Origin: Blastomyces gilchristii SLH14081
Lineage: Eukaryota > Ascomycota > Eurotiomycetes > Onygenales > Ajellomycetaceae
NCBI RefSeq assembly: GCF_000003855.2
Contig: NW_003101680.1
Coordinates: forward strand, 5,497,510-5,561,509
DNA: 64,000 nt
Direction of reading: 5' to 3'
Shown here: positions 1 to 13,467 of the stretch, in pieces
Numbering within the stretch: the first letter of the stretch is position 1
How the letters are laid out: every line of letters begins with the position of its first letter
Notes under the pieces: model-generated
Seen by the model: the letters and a program-made list of their open reading frames with translations, nothing else
The model's database searches: none
What the model was told of the DNA's origin: nothing
Translations under genes and position numbers: made by a program

Positions 1-151
1 CAGTGAACACACAATCTTCTCTGCAGAAGAGAGAGAGAAAGTGCTGAGAGAAGCTTGAGAATAAGAGAGAGTAGTCTCAGTGATGTTATCATCTTTGATT
101 AAAATAATCTCTGACATCAGAGTAACTAAGAACTATTATTAGTATATAAAA

Positions 152-403
152 CTATAAAAAACAGAGATAATAATTACTGAATAAACACTCACTGACCTTA
201 GAATTGTACATATAATTACAATATACACAAGGCTTCTCAGAAAGAGAGAGAGGGACACAGAGAAATACAGAAAGCAGAATACAGTGTATGAACAGTTCAT
301 TCTCATAATAATATCTCAGATAAGATATACAAGTCTCACATCTGTGAGTGTAAAAGAGTATAACATCTGCATTCTTATTTCTGAAAATATGAATATCTTT
401 CAC
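152..403 (-). other. Antisense open frame in the Gypsy-1 3' region (83 codons)
   Basis: This frame lies opposite to pol. It aligns with the frames at 6881-7198 (+) and 28283-28468 (-) in the other two copies, sharing the stretches KDIHIFRN and Cys-rich segments near residues 20-30. No known domain is recognised. The strand is pyrimidine-rich (S, L, F, C codons), which lowers stop frequency, so chance openness remains a serious alternative. Confidence 0.35.
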
Positions 404-1714
404 CTGTACTATGAAGTTGAATAACAGATATCAGAGAATAGATTAATATAAATCTATTATTCTGAAGAAATTTATTAGAGTAGATATTCTCATAATATTG
501 AACTTTACAGTTATAAAAAGTTTCTTGATATCTATAAATATCATGACTTTGTATATAATAAAACCTATAACAATTTCTTCTAAGAACAAAAAAATCAGTG
601 ATAGAAAGAAAAGATGAAAAAGAAAAAGACTTATAATCTTAACACTGTTGAAGAGAAGAGTGATTCTCTGATATAAATGAATAATTATCTCATTATAAAT
701 ATTTAAAATGAATATAATAATCAGTGTTTATAACTGAGCTTCAGATAGTTGTATTGTACATCATCTTTATATAATAAATTATTCTAGAGATCAGTAAGAA
801 GAATGAAAGTATATATACTGAGAAATATCATTTACTGAGTCTATACAATATCTTCTTGAAATGAGAAGAGCTAGTAATGAAGACAGTGACAGAAGCAGAA
901 GTAGCAGAAGTAGAGATCACAGAAACAGAGGTAGCAGGAGCAGGAGAATCAGACACAGAAATAGGTATAAGAGATTAAGAGAGAGTGACAGAGAAAGGAA
1001 CAGAGAGAGTAGAGAAGAATACAGAAGACTCAGTTATATATAATACAGACAATTTCTTTATTATTATATTCTTTAAGTTTTCAATCAATGATTCAACATT
1101 GAGATGTTCACTATCATTGACAGATACAGATCTGTCAACATATGAAGATTCTATATAAATAAAAACAAACATCAGTATCTGTATTTATATAAAATTATAT
1201 CAGAAAACATGATCAGAAGCTGCTGAGAAGAAAAACAGTTAAGAGTGTATAAGAAGATAAAGAAGATATATTATTCATAATAATATATTCTGATAATCAT
1301 TAGAAGATAAACAAGTTCAGTCACATTTTATAATGTATTATACTTACTGTTAATGAACTGTCTGATATGAGCACTACAATAACACTTATTGTGAGAATAA
1401 AGAGTCATTGTCAGAAATGTGTATAATGTAATAGATGAATAGATAGAAAGAGTCAAACAGAAGAAGAGATAGAAATCTGAGATGAGATAATAATATTCAA
1501 TGATGATAATGATAAAGAAGATGATTGAAGAATGAAAAAAGTTAGTGAATAAGTAATGTAATATAGTGAAAGTTTCTTTGTAAGAGTGTACACAGAATGC
1601 TCACTGAATCAGAGATAGGCTACACTAATGCAAACACTAGTAGCATGCTAATCCGCATGAAGCTAGAGTATATGTCATGATCATATAAGTGTGACTGAAT
1701 CTGATGAGGGAGAA

Positions 1715-1893
1715 TGTGATTCAGAAGAATGTACAACTGTTAAATAATAATATAGTCACTTCTGAACACACTTCTCAACATGCTTACAAATGGAAAGAGG
1801 TCATAGTAGCCATCAATTAATTTAGCATACAATATATAAGAAGCCGGTGTACGCCTGTAATCGTACAATGGCTCAAGCAACCTTTGAATCACA
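1715..1893 (+). repeat. Gypsy-1 3' LTR (179 bp)
   Basis: It begins TGTGATTC and ends GAATCACA, and is a full-length match to the LTRs at 5400-5578, 13468-13646, 21228-21392 and 29776-29941. It contains the TATA-like stretch ATATATAAGAAGCCGG shared by all copies. Confidence 0.9.
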
Positions 1894-2130
1894 TTTCGAT
1901 AATGCTTAAATAAGATTTAAAGTCATTTAAAGCAATAAAAATAATTTAAATTGAGAAGTAAAAATCATGATCTCATTTGAAAAATGTGACAAGAGTAGAC
2001 AGTAAGTGTCACTGAAACAGTATGAAACTACTATCTACTGTTAAAACAGTGTAATAAGATCAGTTGAATTGATAATAAGATTATCAAATATTCTGATTCT
2101 GATTTCAAACACGGTCACATGATCAGTCTC
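1894..2130 (+). mobile_element. hAT-type MITE, right half (other half outside the window)
   Basis: It matches the right half of the 506-508-bp MITEs at 16521-17028 and 18214-18719, including the block ATTTAAAGTCATTTAAAGC and the terminal ACACGGTCACATGATCAGTCT. The left side is interrupted by the Gypsy-1 copy ending at 1893. The final TIR base reads C instead of A. The MITE lies inside Gypsy-2 integrase sequence. Confidence 0.8.
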
Positions 2131-2990
2131 TTCTCGATATAGTCAGGCCTGTGAGAGAATCTGTCTACTAAGTTCTTAATTCTCTCAATATACTCTATCT
2201 TGAATCAGAACTCACTCAGTTTCTGATCTTAGTAGATCTGTTATTAAAAGAGTTTCTTAATTAAAGTAAACTGTTATAAGCTGTTATAATTAGTTCTAAC
2301 AGTAATCACTGTTACAAGATTCTTAAAGTAGTAATATTAGTGATGAAAGAATTTCACTATTATAAGAAGCTTCTGATTATAAATGCTATAGTTGATCTCT
2401 ATAAGTTATATCTTTTATAAGAAAAAGATCACTGAAACTCAGTTCTTATTTAACTGTAGTTATAAGACTATTTCTAAAATTGTAAAGAAGAAAACATCTG
2501 TCTTCAATCTGATTAAGAGTAAGAAATCAAAGTGAAACAGTATCACTGTGTTTATAAATATCTGTTTTAATCTTGTAAAGACTCTATAAGCTTCTGAGAT
2601 AAGAAAGTTCTTACAGCTCATTCTTCTCAATAATCTTTTTATTCTTCATTTACAGAATAACTTCTTTTCATTTTCATTCTTCAGCATATCTGTAAGAATT
2701 AAGAAGATTCTTATAAATACAAAGATATATCATCTATAGAAATTCATAAAGCTCAGAAAGATCTGAATCTTGTGAATACTAGTTAGCTACAGTTATAATA
2801 GAATAGTTTTAACTTATGAAGATTTTATTTGAATATTATATACAGTAATTATATATTCTAGAGAATTAATTTAGTGAGCACTGAAGTTATACTTTATAAG
2901 CTTAATATACAGTTCTATCTTATCTAAGACCTTTAATATAGTTTACACATGCTCAGTGTATTCTTTCTTCTTCATAAAGTATATCATTAC
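2131..2990 (-). mobile_element. Gypsy-2 copy 1, left portion (integrase/RNase H side of pol)
   Basis: It is collinear with about 46650-47510 of the complete Gypsy-2 copy on the same strand. It covers the integrase N-terminal side, RNase H and the end of the reverse transcriptase. The tract stops within the RT domain at the hAT insertion and resumes at 17566 after the 8-bp duplication. Frames are broken throughout. Confidence 0.85.
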
Positions 2991-3439
2991 TAGACTGGCC
3001 GGTGGGACCATGAATTTCACATTTGGTCTCATTTAATCTGATCTCATACATTTCTTGATGTGAGTCTCACCAGGACCAAGTATTAAAAAAATCTGAAAAT
3101 GGATCATTTCTGAGAGAAATGGTGTGAAAAATGACCAGATTTAATACAAGAACAGTGAAATGAGAGTAATTTCTTAGAATAAACTATGAAAGATGATCAT
3201 TCTTTCAAAATCAGAATGAGACTGAGACTGAACATTAAATTCAGTCTCATTCAGTTCATTCAGTGATTGCTTATATAATCAGAATTTAGTAATGATTATT
3301 GATAATACTCATGAAATAACTAAATACATTCTTGTGTAAGTTTATTCTTCACTTTCTTATAAAAACTACACTTCTCTGATATTCTGTGATCAGAGGTGTT
3401 AAACTGGCTGATAATTCTATGTTTTACAATCATGAGTTT

Positions 3440-5290
3440 CTTAATTATTTCTTCTTATAATTATCTCTGATGATAGTGATAAATATCTCAGCTTAAGTTG
3501 AACTTTTACTTCATTCTCATCACTGTTAATAGAATTGTCAGAATATCATACATCATTAGTGTAACAGTTGAATATATACTCTCAACAATTTTTCATAACT
3601 CTAGAATTGATTTAACATGTAAATTTGTTGAATCATATTAAAGAGAGTGATTAAATTCAGTTTTATAAGCATATAGTTTTGCCAGATTTTCAGTTATAAT
3701 CAATATATACAAGTTCTGTTTCAAAGTTAGTATTATAGTTCTATGTGATATAAAGTGTTATCAAAGATTATTACTTACTAGAAAATTATATTTCACTATC
3801 TTCATATCTCTAACATCTGCTTGTTCAAATCTCTGATAGTTGACATTATAGTAGTCTCAGGTTAATTTAATATATGAGTCTCATTTCTCCTCTGTTCAAT
3901 CTTGAGAAGTGTAGATATTAACTTGATAAGAGAGATCTAGTAGAGCTGCTACAGCATAGTACTCTGTAAAATTGTTTAGTTTTGCTGTAATAATATACTA
4001 GTTTATCTCTTACAGTAATAATAGTCTTCACTATAGCATCATTTCAGACTGAATTTCTTTTTGAGTGATTCAACTACTTCTCAAGATGAGTAAATAAACT
4101 GTTATACACTTATCAGACTGACTGCAGCATTGATGTATAAGTGATTATAACTGTCTTTATTATCTTATAAAACTGAAATAGTAAATTAATTATATATTTC
4201 AACTGAGTTCACTTCATATTGAAAAGTTTTAATATCTGAATCTTTTTCTGTGTTGCACTCAATGATTAATCATCTGATACAATTGAAGAGCCTGAATAGT
4301 TATTTTATATATTGAACTTCACTGTATTCTAACATTCTGTATCATATTCAGTGATGTGACTGATTTGTTTATTTATTAAATATCATGAAATTATGATTAT
4401 TATTTAGAGGAGATATAAATCATATTAGTAATGTTTCAAATCTGTGATATTTAAATTATTAGTCAATCTATTCAAAATTAACAGTAGTGTTATCAAAAAG
4501 TATTATTAAAAAGGAATATTAAAAAGTATTATTAAAAAATATTATCTTTTGTAAAGTGAATATAAAGATTACTTGAGTAATCACTTTCATCTCATTCTCA
4601 TCTCAAGAATCAGTTATCTCATTATTCTTCATCTCAATGTTAAGATTCTTTATCAGTGTTTATATCATAAGTTGAATCACATGAGCAATGCAGAGAATAT
4701 GACCTTGTTTATTATTTCAGAAATACAAAGTTAATTTTTGCTTCAAGCTCTTTATTATAGTGTAGTTATTCACAGCATTATCAGTTATAATTATAAGAAG
4801 ACTGAGACTAATATCTCAATAGTTGTTTTTAATCACTGTTATTAATATCTCTGCTATATAATCCTCAGTATAACTACTGATCAATGATTTAAATTCAATT
4901 AATGTCTCTTGATAAGTTCAGTTTTTATCAATGTAATAATATGTAACTCTTATAAATGTAAGATTGTTTGTATTAGTGTATACATTTACTGTAAGAGACA
5001 CTCTTTGATGATTCTTCAACTCTGATTCTAGATGTTGTATATTAGCTTTATAGTGTATCTCAAGATTAGACTGAAGATATAATTGATATGAAATATAAAG
5101 ATTTAAATTAAGTATTTGAAGAAGTGTTCAGAATTCAGAGTTTTTAATTAATTGAAGAGAAAGATTCAGAGATATACACATGTGAAGTAATTGTTTATAA
5201 AAGTTATTAAATGAGAGTTATAAAATCAGAGTACTAATATATAATTATTTTTACATAATTTTCTTCAAATTAGAAAGTTAGTGTTATTAA
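3440..5290 (-). pseudogene. hAT transposase, RIP-degraded
   Basis: It is the mirror copy of the frame at 61400-63250 and carries the same blocks in order. These are an RNase-H-fold core with a DNAANN-like motif (reverse complement near 4770-4800), the following His/Cys region, the C-terminal half, and the dimerisation region near 3480-3600. It is full of stops created by G-to-A and C-to-T changes. A 63-nt intron is preserved at 3716-3778 on the - strand. It is not expected to encode a functional transposase. Confidence 0.8.
3716..3778 (-). other. Intron in the hAT transposase (63 nt)
   Basis: On the - strand it starts GTAAGT, contains the canonical branch site TACTAAC and ends CAG. The length and the three signals are identical to the intron at 62912-62974 of copy 2. 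The signals were kept although the surrounding exons are RIP-damaged. Confidence 0.8.
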
Positions 5291-5399
5291 AAATCATTAT
5301 CTGATAGAGTAACTTATCAGCTCAGTAGTAATTTTCTGATTATTTTTCTTTTATTATCTGCATTCTGATGACTTCAGATGTCAGGAAATTTCATCAGAG

Positions 5400-5578
5400 T
5401 GTGATTCAAAGGTTGCTTGAGTCAGCGTATGATTACAGGTGTACGCCGGCTTCTTATATATTGTACACTAAATTAATTGATGGCTGCTATGACTTCTTTA
5501 CATTTGTAAGTGTGTTGATAAGCATGTTCAGCAGTGACTGTGTTATTATTCAGCAGTCATACATTCTTCTAAATCACA
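5400..5578 (-). repeat. Gypsy-1 copy A 3' LTR (179 bp)
   Basis: It is a direct repeat of 13468-13646 in the same orientation, with TGTGATTC/AATCACA termini. It is more G-to-A/C-to-T mutated than the 5' LTR, for example AGTGACTGTG where the partner has AGCGGCCGCG. Confidence 0.92.
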
Positions 5579-6114
5579 TTTTCTCTCATCAGATTCAGTC
5601 ACACTCATGTAATCATGACATATATTCTAGCTTCATGCAGATTAGTATGTCACTAGTATTTATATTAGTGTAGTCTATCTCTGATTCAGCTAGTATTCTG
5701 TATACACTCTTACAAAGAAACTTTCACTATATTACACTACTTATTCACTTACTTTTTTCATTCTTCAATCATCTTCTTCATCATTATCATTATCAAACAT
5801 TATCATCTTATCTCAGATTTCTACTTCTTCTTCTGTTTAACTCTTTCTATCTGTTCATCTATCATATTGTATGTGTTTCTGACAATGATCTCTCATTTTC
5901 ACAATAAGTGTTATCATAGTACTCATATCAGACAGTTTATTAGCAGTAAATATAATATATTGTTAAACATAATCAGACTTATTTATCTTCTAATAATCAT
6001 TAGAATATATTACTATAAATAATATATCTTCTTTATCTTCTTATATACTCTTGACTGTTTTTCTTCTCAGCAGCTTCTGATTGTGTTTTCTGGCATAATT
6101 TTATATGAATACAG

Positions 6115-7547
6115 ATGCTGATGTTTATTTTTATTTATATAGAATCTTTATATGTTGACAGATCTACATCTACTGATAATAGTGAACATCTTAATATTGA
6201 ATCATTGATTGAAAACTTGAAGAATGTGATAATGAAGAAATTGTCTGTGTCATATGTGACTAGATCTTCTATGTTTGTCTCTATTCTCTCTGTTTCTTTC
6301 TCTGCTGCTCTCTCTTAATCTCTTATATCTGTCTCTGTATCTGATTCTCTCACTTCTGCTACTTCTGTTTCTGTGATCTCTACTTCTGCTACTTCTGCTC
6401 TTATCACTGTCTTCATTACTAGCTCTTCCTGTTTCAAGAAGATGTTATATAGACTCAGTGAATCACATTTCTCAGTATATACACTCTCATTCTTCTTATC
6501 AATTCCTAGAATAATTTATTATATAAAGATAGTGTATGATATAACTATCTGAAGCTTAGTCACAGACACTGATTATTATATTTATTTTAAATATTCATAA
6601 TAAGACAATTGTTCATTTATATTAGAAAATCATTTCTCTCTCTAACTGTATTGAAATTATAAGTCTTTTTCTTTTTCATCTTTTCTTTTTAATGCTGATT
6701 TTTCTGTTCTTAAAAGAAATCATTATAAGTTTTATTATATATAAAGTCATGATATTCACAGATATTAAGAAACTTTTTACAACTGTAAAGTGCAATATTA
6801 TAGAGATATTCACTCTGATGAATTTCTTCAGAATAATAGATTCATATCAGTCTATTCTCTGACATCTGTTATCTGACTTCATGATACAGATGAAAGATAT
6901 TCATGTTTTCAGAAATGAGAATGTGAATGTCATACTCTTTTATACCTGTGAATGTGAGGCTTGTACATGTTGTCTGAGATGTTATCATGAAAATGAGCTG
7001 TTTATACACTGTGTTCTGCTTTCTGTATTTCTCTGTGTCTCTCTCTCTCTTTCTGAGAAGTCTTGTATGTGTTGTAATTACATGTATAATTCTAAGATCA
7101 GTGAGTATTCATTCAGTAATTATTATCCCTGCTTTTTACAGTTTTATATGCTAATAATAGTTCTTAGTTACTTCAGTGTCAGAGATCATTTTAATTAAAA
7201 ATGATAACACTGCTGAGACTCTTCTCTCTCACTCTCAAGCTTCTTTCAGCACTTTCTCTCTCTTCTCTGCAGAGAAGATTGTGTACATATCAGATTGTAA
7301 GTATTCAGCTCTGAGTGACTCTCACTGTTATTCATCTGATTCTGTGTCTTCTTCTTCTTTCATTTCTTCTGTCTCTGTTCTCTCTGTTCTAACTTCTGAT
7401 TCTGCAGATCTCACACTCTTCTTCACTTTTTCTACACACATGCATACACATTTCTATATTGATATTTCAGTCAATCTTGCAATAAATGATATTAATGTTG
7501 TACATAGAGCAGTAGAGAAATCAGAGATATGTACAGTGTTATTATAA
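6115..7547 (+). other. Antisense frames in the 3' non-pol region of Gypsy-1 copy A
   Basis: Three consecutive frames run opposite to pol: 6115-6318 (67 codons), 6881-7198 (105 codons, Cys-rich near residues 23-36) and 7176-7547 (123 codons, overlapping the previous one by 23 bases in another frame). Their counterparts are open in the other copies (27240-27551, 28283-28468 and 28797-29258 on -; 152-403 and 975-1172 on -). The last frame is Ser-rich for about 85 residues, then has a non-repetitive part including NDINVVHRAVEKSEIC. No family is recognised. Low stop density of a pyrimidine-rich strand could explain the openness, so this is a candidate only. Confidence 0.35.
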
Positions 7548-8749
7548 GAGTAACTTACAGCTCTCAAATTTCTTACAAATCTCAAGTTTTGAGATTTTCT
7601 TTGTTTTTGATGTTTTTCAGGTGATGTGATATTGGAAATAGATTAAATATGTGACATATAAAAATGAATGAGATATATATAATAACATTTGTCTTTTACA
7701 GCTGACTCTTATAATTGATAATTAATTCATTTCTCTTTTCTTATGCTTTTTCTTTATCTACTAGTCATCACTCTTACATGATCTCTATATAATATAGTAT
7801 TCAGTGACTAGATTCAGCAGCTTCTATCTTTTGTAATTCTGTCTCATATATTATACTGTCTCTCTTCACCTGCTCAGATCACTACAGTGAATAGCTTATT
7901 AAAACTAATCTCATCTGATCTCTGAGTGTTCTCAGAGATTAAGATGACTTAATCTCATGTATTCACAGATGTTTCAGATGTTTTATTCTCTATTGTCTCT
8001 GTAATTGAACTGATATAAACAGTTGAATTCAACTCTGAAATTCTTTTTCTTCTGCAATCTGACTCATGTGTAAGTCTGTCACTTTGAGACTGCTCTTTAC
8101 TGTGTTACACCTGCTATCTGCAGCATATTATCATACAATCAGCTATAGTCTCATCATTTATTGAAGTATGATATTTATCTGATTTCTTCATTTCTTCTCA
8201 TTCTTTTCTTATAATTATGAAAAGATCAGATTAAGTGAGATTATCTGATTTATAAGTGTCTATGATTTCTCTTACTTTGTGAGACTTTTCAATTATAAGC
8301 TTCTTCTTCTTCAACACTGATGAGAGTGCTGTAAATGATTATAATTCACTCAGATCTTGTATCTTTATCTTTATAAGATGTGAATCATTTATTAAGTTGT
8401 ATAAGATCTGTTCCTCTGATTCTTTCAATACATATATTCTCAAAGAATGTGATTTAAGTGTTTTATAGAGCTTAAATTATCTAGATTGAAACTTCTTAGA
8501 ACTCTCATTATATATGAGAACTTATATTCTTATCTTGAGACTTAATTTCTTAACTAGTGAGTCTTGTATTCTTTTCAATTGAATTACTCAGTTCAGAAGT
8601 AACTCATTAGCTTTTGTATATATATGACTGATCTCTTTCAATCTTGATTTCACATCTTTAACTGTTGTGTCTGTAACTGTTGTTCCTGCTGTATTTATAA
8701 TCACTGTTCTCTTTCTCATCTTTTCTGAAGCATTTTTCAGGATGTGTGA

Positions 8750-9640
8750 ATGCAATTCATATAACAAATAGAATAATAAACACTTGAAGACTGTATACTG
8801 CTGAATTCATATGACTAATAGTATCTGACTAAGATATTTATCTCATAATCTCATAGACTTACTCACTAGATATTTCATTAGTATATTACTCAAGATTTTA
8901 TTCAAGTGTTTCATCTTTCTGTTTATTTATGAATAATATGATATTGTTCTACAATGTCTTATCTGTAACTAGCTTATGAAATACCTCATCACTTCTTCTA
9001 CAAGATTCACATCATTATCAGTTAGAATCTCATGCAGTATTTCATAGTTGATATAGATCTCATTATATAGAAACTTCATTATCATCTTCTCTGTCATCTC
9101 TGAAACTGCTTTTATGACTGATCAGTCAGTAGTATAATCAATAGCAGTAATTATTCATTAATTTTCATTTGATATTTATAGCAGTATGTCTATGAGATTC
9201 ATCTCTTATTATTTAAATAATTGTATTATACACTTTATCTGATGTTGCACTTTCTTGCATTTCAACTCTTTCTTAGATTCTTTCACAATCTGATGATTCA
9301 GACACTTGTAAGTGTACATCTGACTATTCTCAGTCATACTTGATCAGTATACTCTTGATTCAAGTACACTCATGAGTTCAGAACTTTCTAAGTGACTGAA
9401 TTTCTTATGTATATAAGTCATCAAGTCATGTCTAAATAAATGTTCTAGATAGAGAGCTTTCATATATTCTAGATTGTGATAAAGCATAACATCATTTTTC
9501 AATTTTCTCAGCTTGAAGTTCAGAAGTATCTCTTCTATCACTTTTGTAAAACACTTACTATCTGATATCTTGTTATTCTCTACGTGAGAGATCATTGCAT
9601 TCACTCATTCTGATTTCTTATATTCTTTTAGTGCATTTAA
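8750..9640 (-). pseudogene. Gypsy-1 copy A integrase, degraded
   Basis: The open piece at 9344-9604 carries the zinc-binding HHCC start of a retroviral-type integrase, with HDLMTYIHKKFSHLESSELM. It is followed downstream by the catalytic core region matching 25690-26100 of copy B. Stops interrupt the rest. Confidence 0.8.
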
Positions 9641-10306
9641 TGTGAACTTCTCTTATATCTAGTTTACAGAATTCTCACTCATGAAATCAGATCTGTGACT
9701 GATTGCATCAGATATCACAGCATTTAATCTCTTTCAGTATTTGATATTAAGATTGTACACTTGAAACTCTGAGATTCAATATACTAAGCATTTGAAAGGT
9801 TTCATTATTGATTGTAGATAGACAAGACTCTCATGATTTATAATCACTATTATCATATGCTTATTATCAATATATCTATCTTATAACATCAGTGTATACT
9901 TAATTACTAGTAATTTCTTTTCATACACTGAGTAATTGAGCTTAATGCTCAATAGTTTTCTATCATTGTATGTTATCAGATGCAGCTTGCTGTTCTTACT
10001 CATCTGCTGAAGAGTATCTCTGATAGCTCATTCAAATGCATCTATTTTAATGTAGAAAGATTTATTGTAATCTGATTAAATAAGCACTGAGAATGTTATT
10101 ATATATTCTCTCAGTATGAGAAAAGCCTTCTTACACATGATATTTCAGATAATTGAATGAAACTTCTTCTTTCATAGATTTGTATCTATTTCTCTTAAGA
10201 GATCTGAGAGTGATGTAGATATTTATATGAAATCCTTGATAAATCTACAGTAATATGAGATCAACTCAAGAAACTATTATATATAATGTACATTTCTTAA
10301 CTACAG

Positions 10307-11000
10307 CTAATTCACTATGATATTCAATTTCTTCAGAATGAGATGTCTACAGTCATCACTTATTATATATTCTATAAACTCTAATTCTTCTATTTCAAAC
10401 ACACACTTTGTTGATTTGATGTAGAGCTTATACTCTGTCAGAGTTATAAGTACTTCATTAAGATGCTTCAGATATTCATTATATAAGTTTGAAAAGACTA
10501 GAATATCATTGAGATATACAAGACATGAGATTTCATTCTGTTTATAAAGAATTGTATTCATCATCATTTAAAAGATAACAGACACATTTATCAGACTGAA
10601 TAGTATTATCAGGAATTTGAACTTCTCTTATTACATATTAAATGTAGTTCATGAAACTGACAGTTTATCTATACAGATCTGTCAGTATTCTGAGAGAAGA
10701 TTGATCTTTAATAGATATTAGATGCTTTCAATCATATTCAACTGTTATTGAATCTGTAACAGTGAATATTTATTCTTGATTATAAGCTTATTGAGTGCTT
10801 GATAATTGATACACATTCATCACTTCTTATCTACCTTTTTCACAAGTAGAACTGAAAAGTCTCACATGCTTGATAAGAGTTGTATGAGATCATATTCTAG
10901 AAGATCTGTGATCTGACACTTCTGTTTATTGAGATGTGTTTGTGACAGAGAGTATGTATTCTGATTAACTGGTTTCACATCTCTCATGTCAATCTTATAT
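10307..11000 (-). pseudogene. Gypsy-1 copy A reverse transcriptase, degraded
   Basis: The open piece 10307-10567 contains VYLNDILVFSN, the position of the YxDD catalytic motif of Ty3/Gypsy RTs. The first Asp reads Asn, a G-to-A effect. It continues with the thumb segment (KLYIKSTKCVF). Upstream parts align with 23900-24300 of copy B. Confidence 0.88.
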
Positions 11001-11499
11001 ATGAATTCTCATTTCAGCAGCAATTCTGATAAAAGATCTGTTCAGAAGACCTTTTCATACTTCTTCAGAAGCTTCTTTATACACTTGTTCTCTTATATAT
11101 TCTTTATCTTGATTTTCTTCACTTTCAGATTCTGTATGATATACAGAATACTTTCAGATAAGATCTTATAAATCATTCTTTTTACTTATTAATATGTAAG
11201 CAGATTTAACTCTTCTATATCAGAGATGTGAAATGTTCTTCTCATATCAGTTGATAGAATTATATGAACTGTTTTCTTTCTATCAGTTAATTATATATAA
11301 CATGTACATTATTGAATCTGCAGATTAAACCTTTAAAATCAATTAAGTCTGAGAATAAGATTATATTTCACATTCTACAGCTCTCATACTCAAATATAGC
11401 AAGATCATTCTTCAAAGTGCAAGAGAACTCTTACTCTTGCAGATAATATCAAATATTAATTATCAGATAATCTTATATATTGAGAATTCTTCACTCAGC

Positions 11500-11600
11500 A
11501 GATCTCTTTCAGTCTTCAAATTATATAATTATCAATATATTATATAGAAGCTTCTGTATTCACTAACACTTTTACAGTTATCTCTTAATTCTTACTCAAG
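11500..11600 (-). pseudogene. Gypsy-1 copy A aspartic protease, active site altered
   Basis: The - strand reads NTEAS where retropepsins have D-T/S-G-A-S. Copy B reads DTEAS at 23290-23305. Both changes are G-to-A events, so the catalytic Asp and the Gly are lost here. Confidence 0.65.
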
Positions 11601-11849
11601 TGTCTCTTATACATTAATATTTCAGATCTCAAGATATTGAGATAAGTATTTACTTCATCATTCTCATCTGTATCTCATTCAGAAGTCTGCTTTCTCTTGA
11701 TATTTACAGAATTCAGAGAGTCATTTAATACAAACATCTCTTTCACTTTGAAGACTTTTTATAGAATATCAGTGAGTGTCTTTAAGCTTACTGATTCTGC
11801 TAGTTTTTTGACTCTCTTGCTTCTCTTGACTGTACATGCTGTGTGCAAT

Positions 11850-13060
11850 TCTTTGCATCATGATTCTGATATCTGCAGTTGAAGCAAGCTTAATACTCAT
11901 AATATCAAGATTTTCACTCAGAGAATCTCTTTTTCAGAGAATTCAATGCTTTAATAATGACATTCAGATCTAGATTCATTGCATCTGAGTGTGTGACTTA
12001 TATTGTAGAAGTCTAATTATCTGTTCTTCACTGAGATATACTCAATTGCAGTATTTTCTATTGTAATTGACTCACTTATTTCTGTACAATGAGAATATTA
12101 TATACTTCTTTCACTGTATCTGACTATGAGATTAAGCATTTTCATTTCACTCTCAACTTAGATGTAAGACCATGAATGAAGATCTGTAAATAGAAAGATG
12201 TTAAAAACTGTTCATTCAATACAAGATAGTATAAACTGAAGTATATAAAGTATGATATAAGATCACTCACTTATCTTCACTTAGTGAAGTGTTTATAGTA
12301 CTTATCTTATATATTCACTTTCTCAAAGTTGTGCAAGATTTATTTGAAAAACTCATTTTATATTTATAAGAATGAATATCATTCTGAGTCTATAAGATTC
12401 ATCTTTTCATCAGTCATTTATAATAACTTCACTTTTCTGTGTAGAAATACAGCAGATCTTAAGACTTGTTGAAATTTCATTAACTGTCTGTCTGTAAGTT
12501 CACATTTGATCTCATAATATAATTACATCTGACTTAGTCAGCTGATTGCAGCATCATTTTTTCAATCACTATTAAAGCTTAGTAGCTTCAGCAGATCTCT
12601 CAGCTTGATATATTTCATACTCAGATTCTCATTCTGCGCAGTGATCTCTGATAATGTGTATGCTTCTGAAGAGGTCATGAATGATTATAATAAGATCTTC
12701 AGATTCAGTGTAGTTATCTATCTATGTAAATATTTGATCTCTCACTGCAGGTCTAAGACCTGGTTTTCTCTATTCTTATTAATGATGATGATTGTGTTAA
12801 TGAAGCTCTTCATAGTGAATGCTTAATCTGCAGTGAATGTCAATTATTATTTAACTTCTGTCTCAGCCTGCCACTATATACACAAGGTCTTAATTTCATT
12901 TAGAATTCTTATATATGTACAGAGCTTCAATTTCAATTCAGTGATCTCAGCTACTTTTCTTACTGCTTTAAGTAAATTCTCTGAGAGATTCTGCATATCT
13001 TTCAGTTCAGATAGCAGAGAAGAGTATTATTTATATTAACTAGAAAAGATATTCATTTCA
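11850..13060 (-). pseudogene. Gypsy-1 copy A gag, degraded
   Basis: It is collinear with 21810-23030 of copy B. The nucleocapsid zinc knuckle (CFNC..) lies near the downstream end on the - strand (about 11840-11900). The open frames on the + strand here (12605-13039) are shadows. Confidence 0.65.
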
Positions 13061-13467
13061 GTGATTTCTCATTAATTATACAATGTCTATTATTATATCA
13101 CTATATCATTATATTGCTATATAATTTCTGTTATCATTATATGACTTCAGTGATAATCACATTTCTCTTTTTATTCTTTCTTTAGATAGAGAGTAAACTT
13201 CTTTGAATCTTGTTTATCACTCTTATCTTCTTTCTCACATCTTATCTGTTTATGTATTATATATGATATTCATCTGAATGTGAAGTTTTCTATCTACAAG
13301 TGAAGCAGTATTAATCAGATACTCTTCTACTCACTACTCTTTGTATACTATCTTTTGAGATGTTCTAGAACCACACTGATATGATAATCATGAATTACTT
13401 TGTAGATGGAATTATCACACTCTGAAGAAGTCTGTGCTTCTCACTGGTTTTTAGACATGCTATCAGA

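Larger units (their letters stand above)
1..1893 (+). mobile_element. Gypsy-1 LTR retrotransposon, 3' part of a copy truncated by the window edge
   Basis: This stretch aligns collinearly with 27540-29941 of the complete Gypsy-1 copy on the + strand, minus the MITE at 27823-28328. It covers the region downstream of integrase and the 3' LTR. No pol domain is left in the window. On the sense strand it is purine-rich and can be read as an Arg/Ser-rich frame (861-1043). The antisense frames at 152-403 and 975-1172 correspond to antisense frames of the other two copies. It ends in the LTR at 1715-1893 and is then joined directly to the interior of a hAT-type MITE, so it was inserted into that MITE. 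The right flanking tetranucleotide is TTTC. Its left partner lies outside the window. Confidence 0.85.

Noticed and set aside
861..1043. Arg/Ser-rich 60-codon frame on + as an SR-type splicing protein
   Set aside because: It is low-complexity purine-rich DNA inside the Gypsy-1 3' region, and the other copies do not keep it open as a unit.
10986..13039. Series of + frames of 61-73 codons inside Gypsy-1 copy A
   Set aside because: They are antisense to protease and gag, reappear on the opposite side of copy B (21817-23891) because the whole element is repeated, and are pyrimidine-rich.
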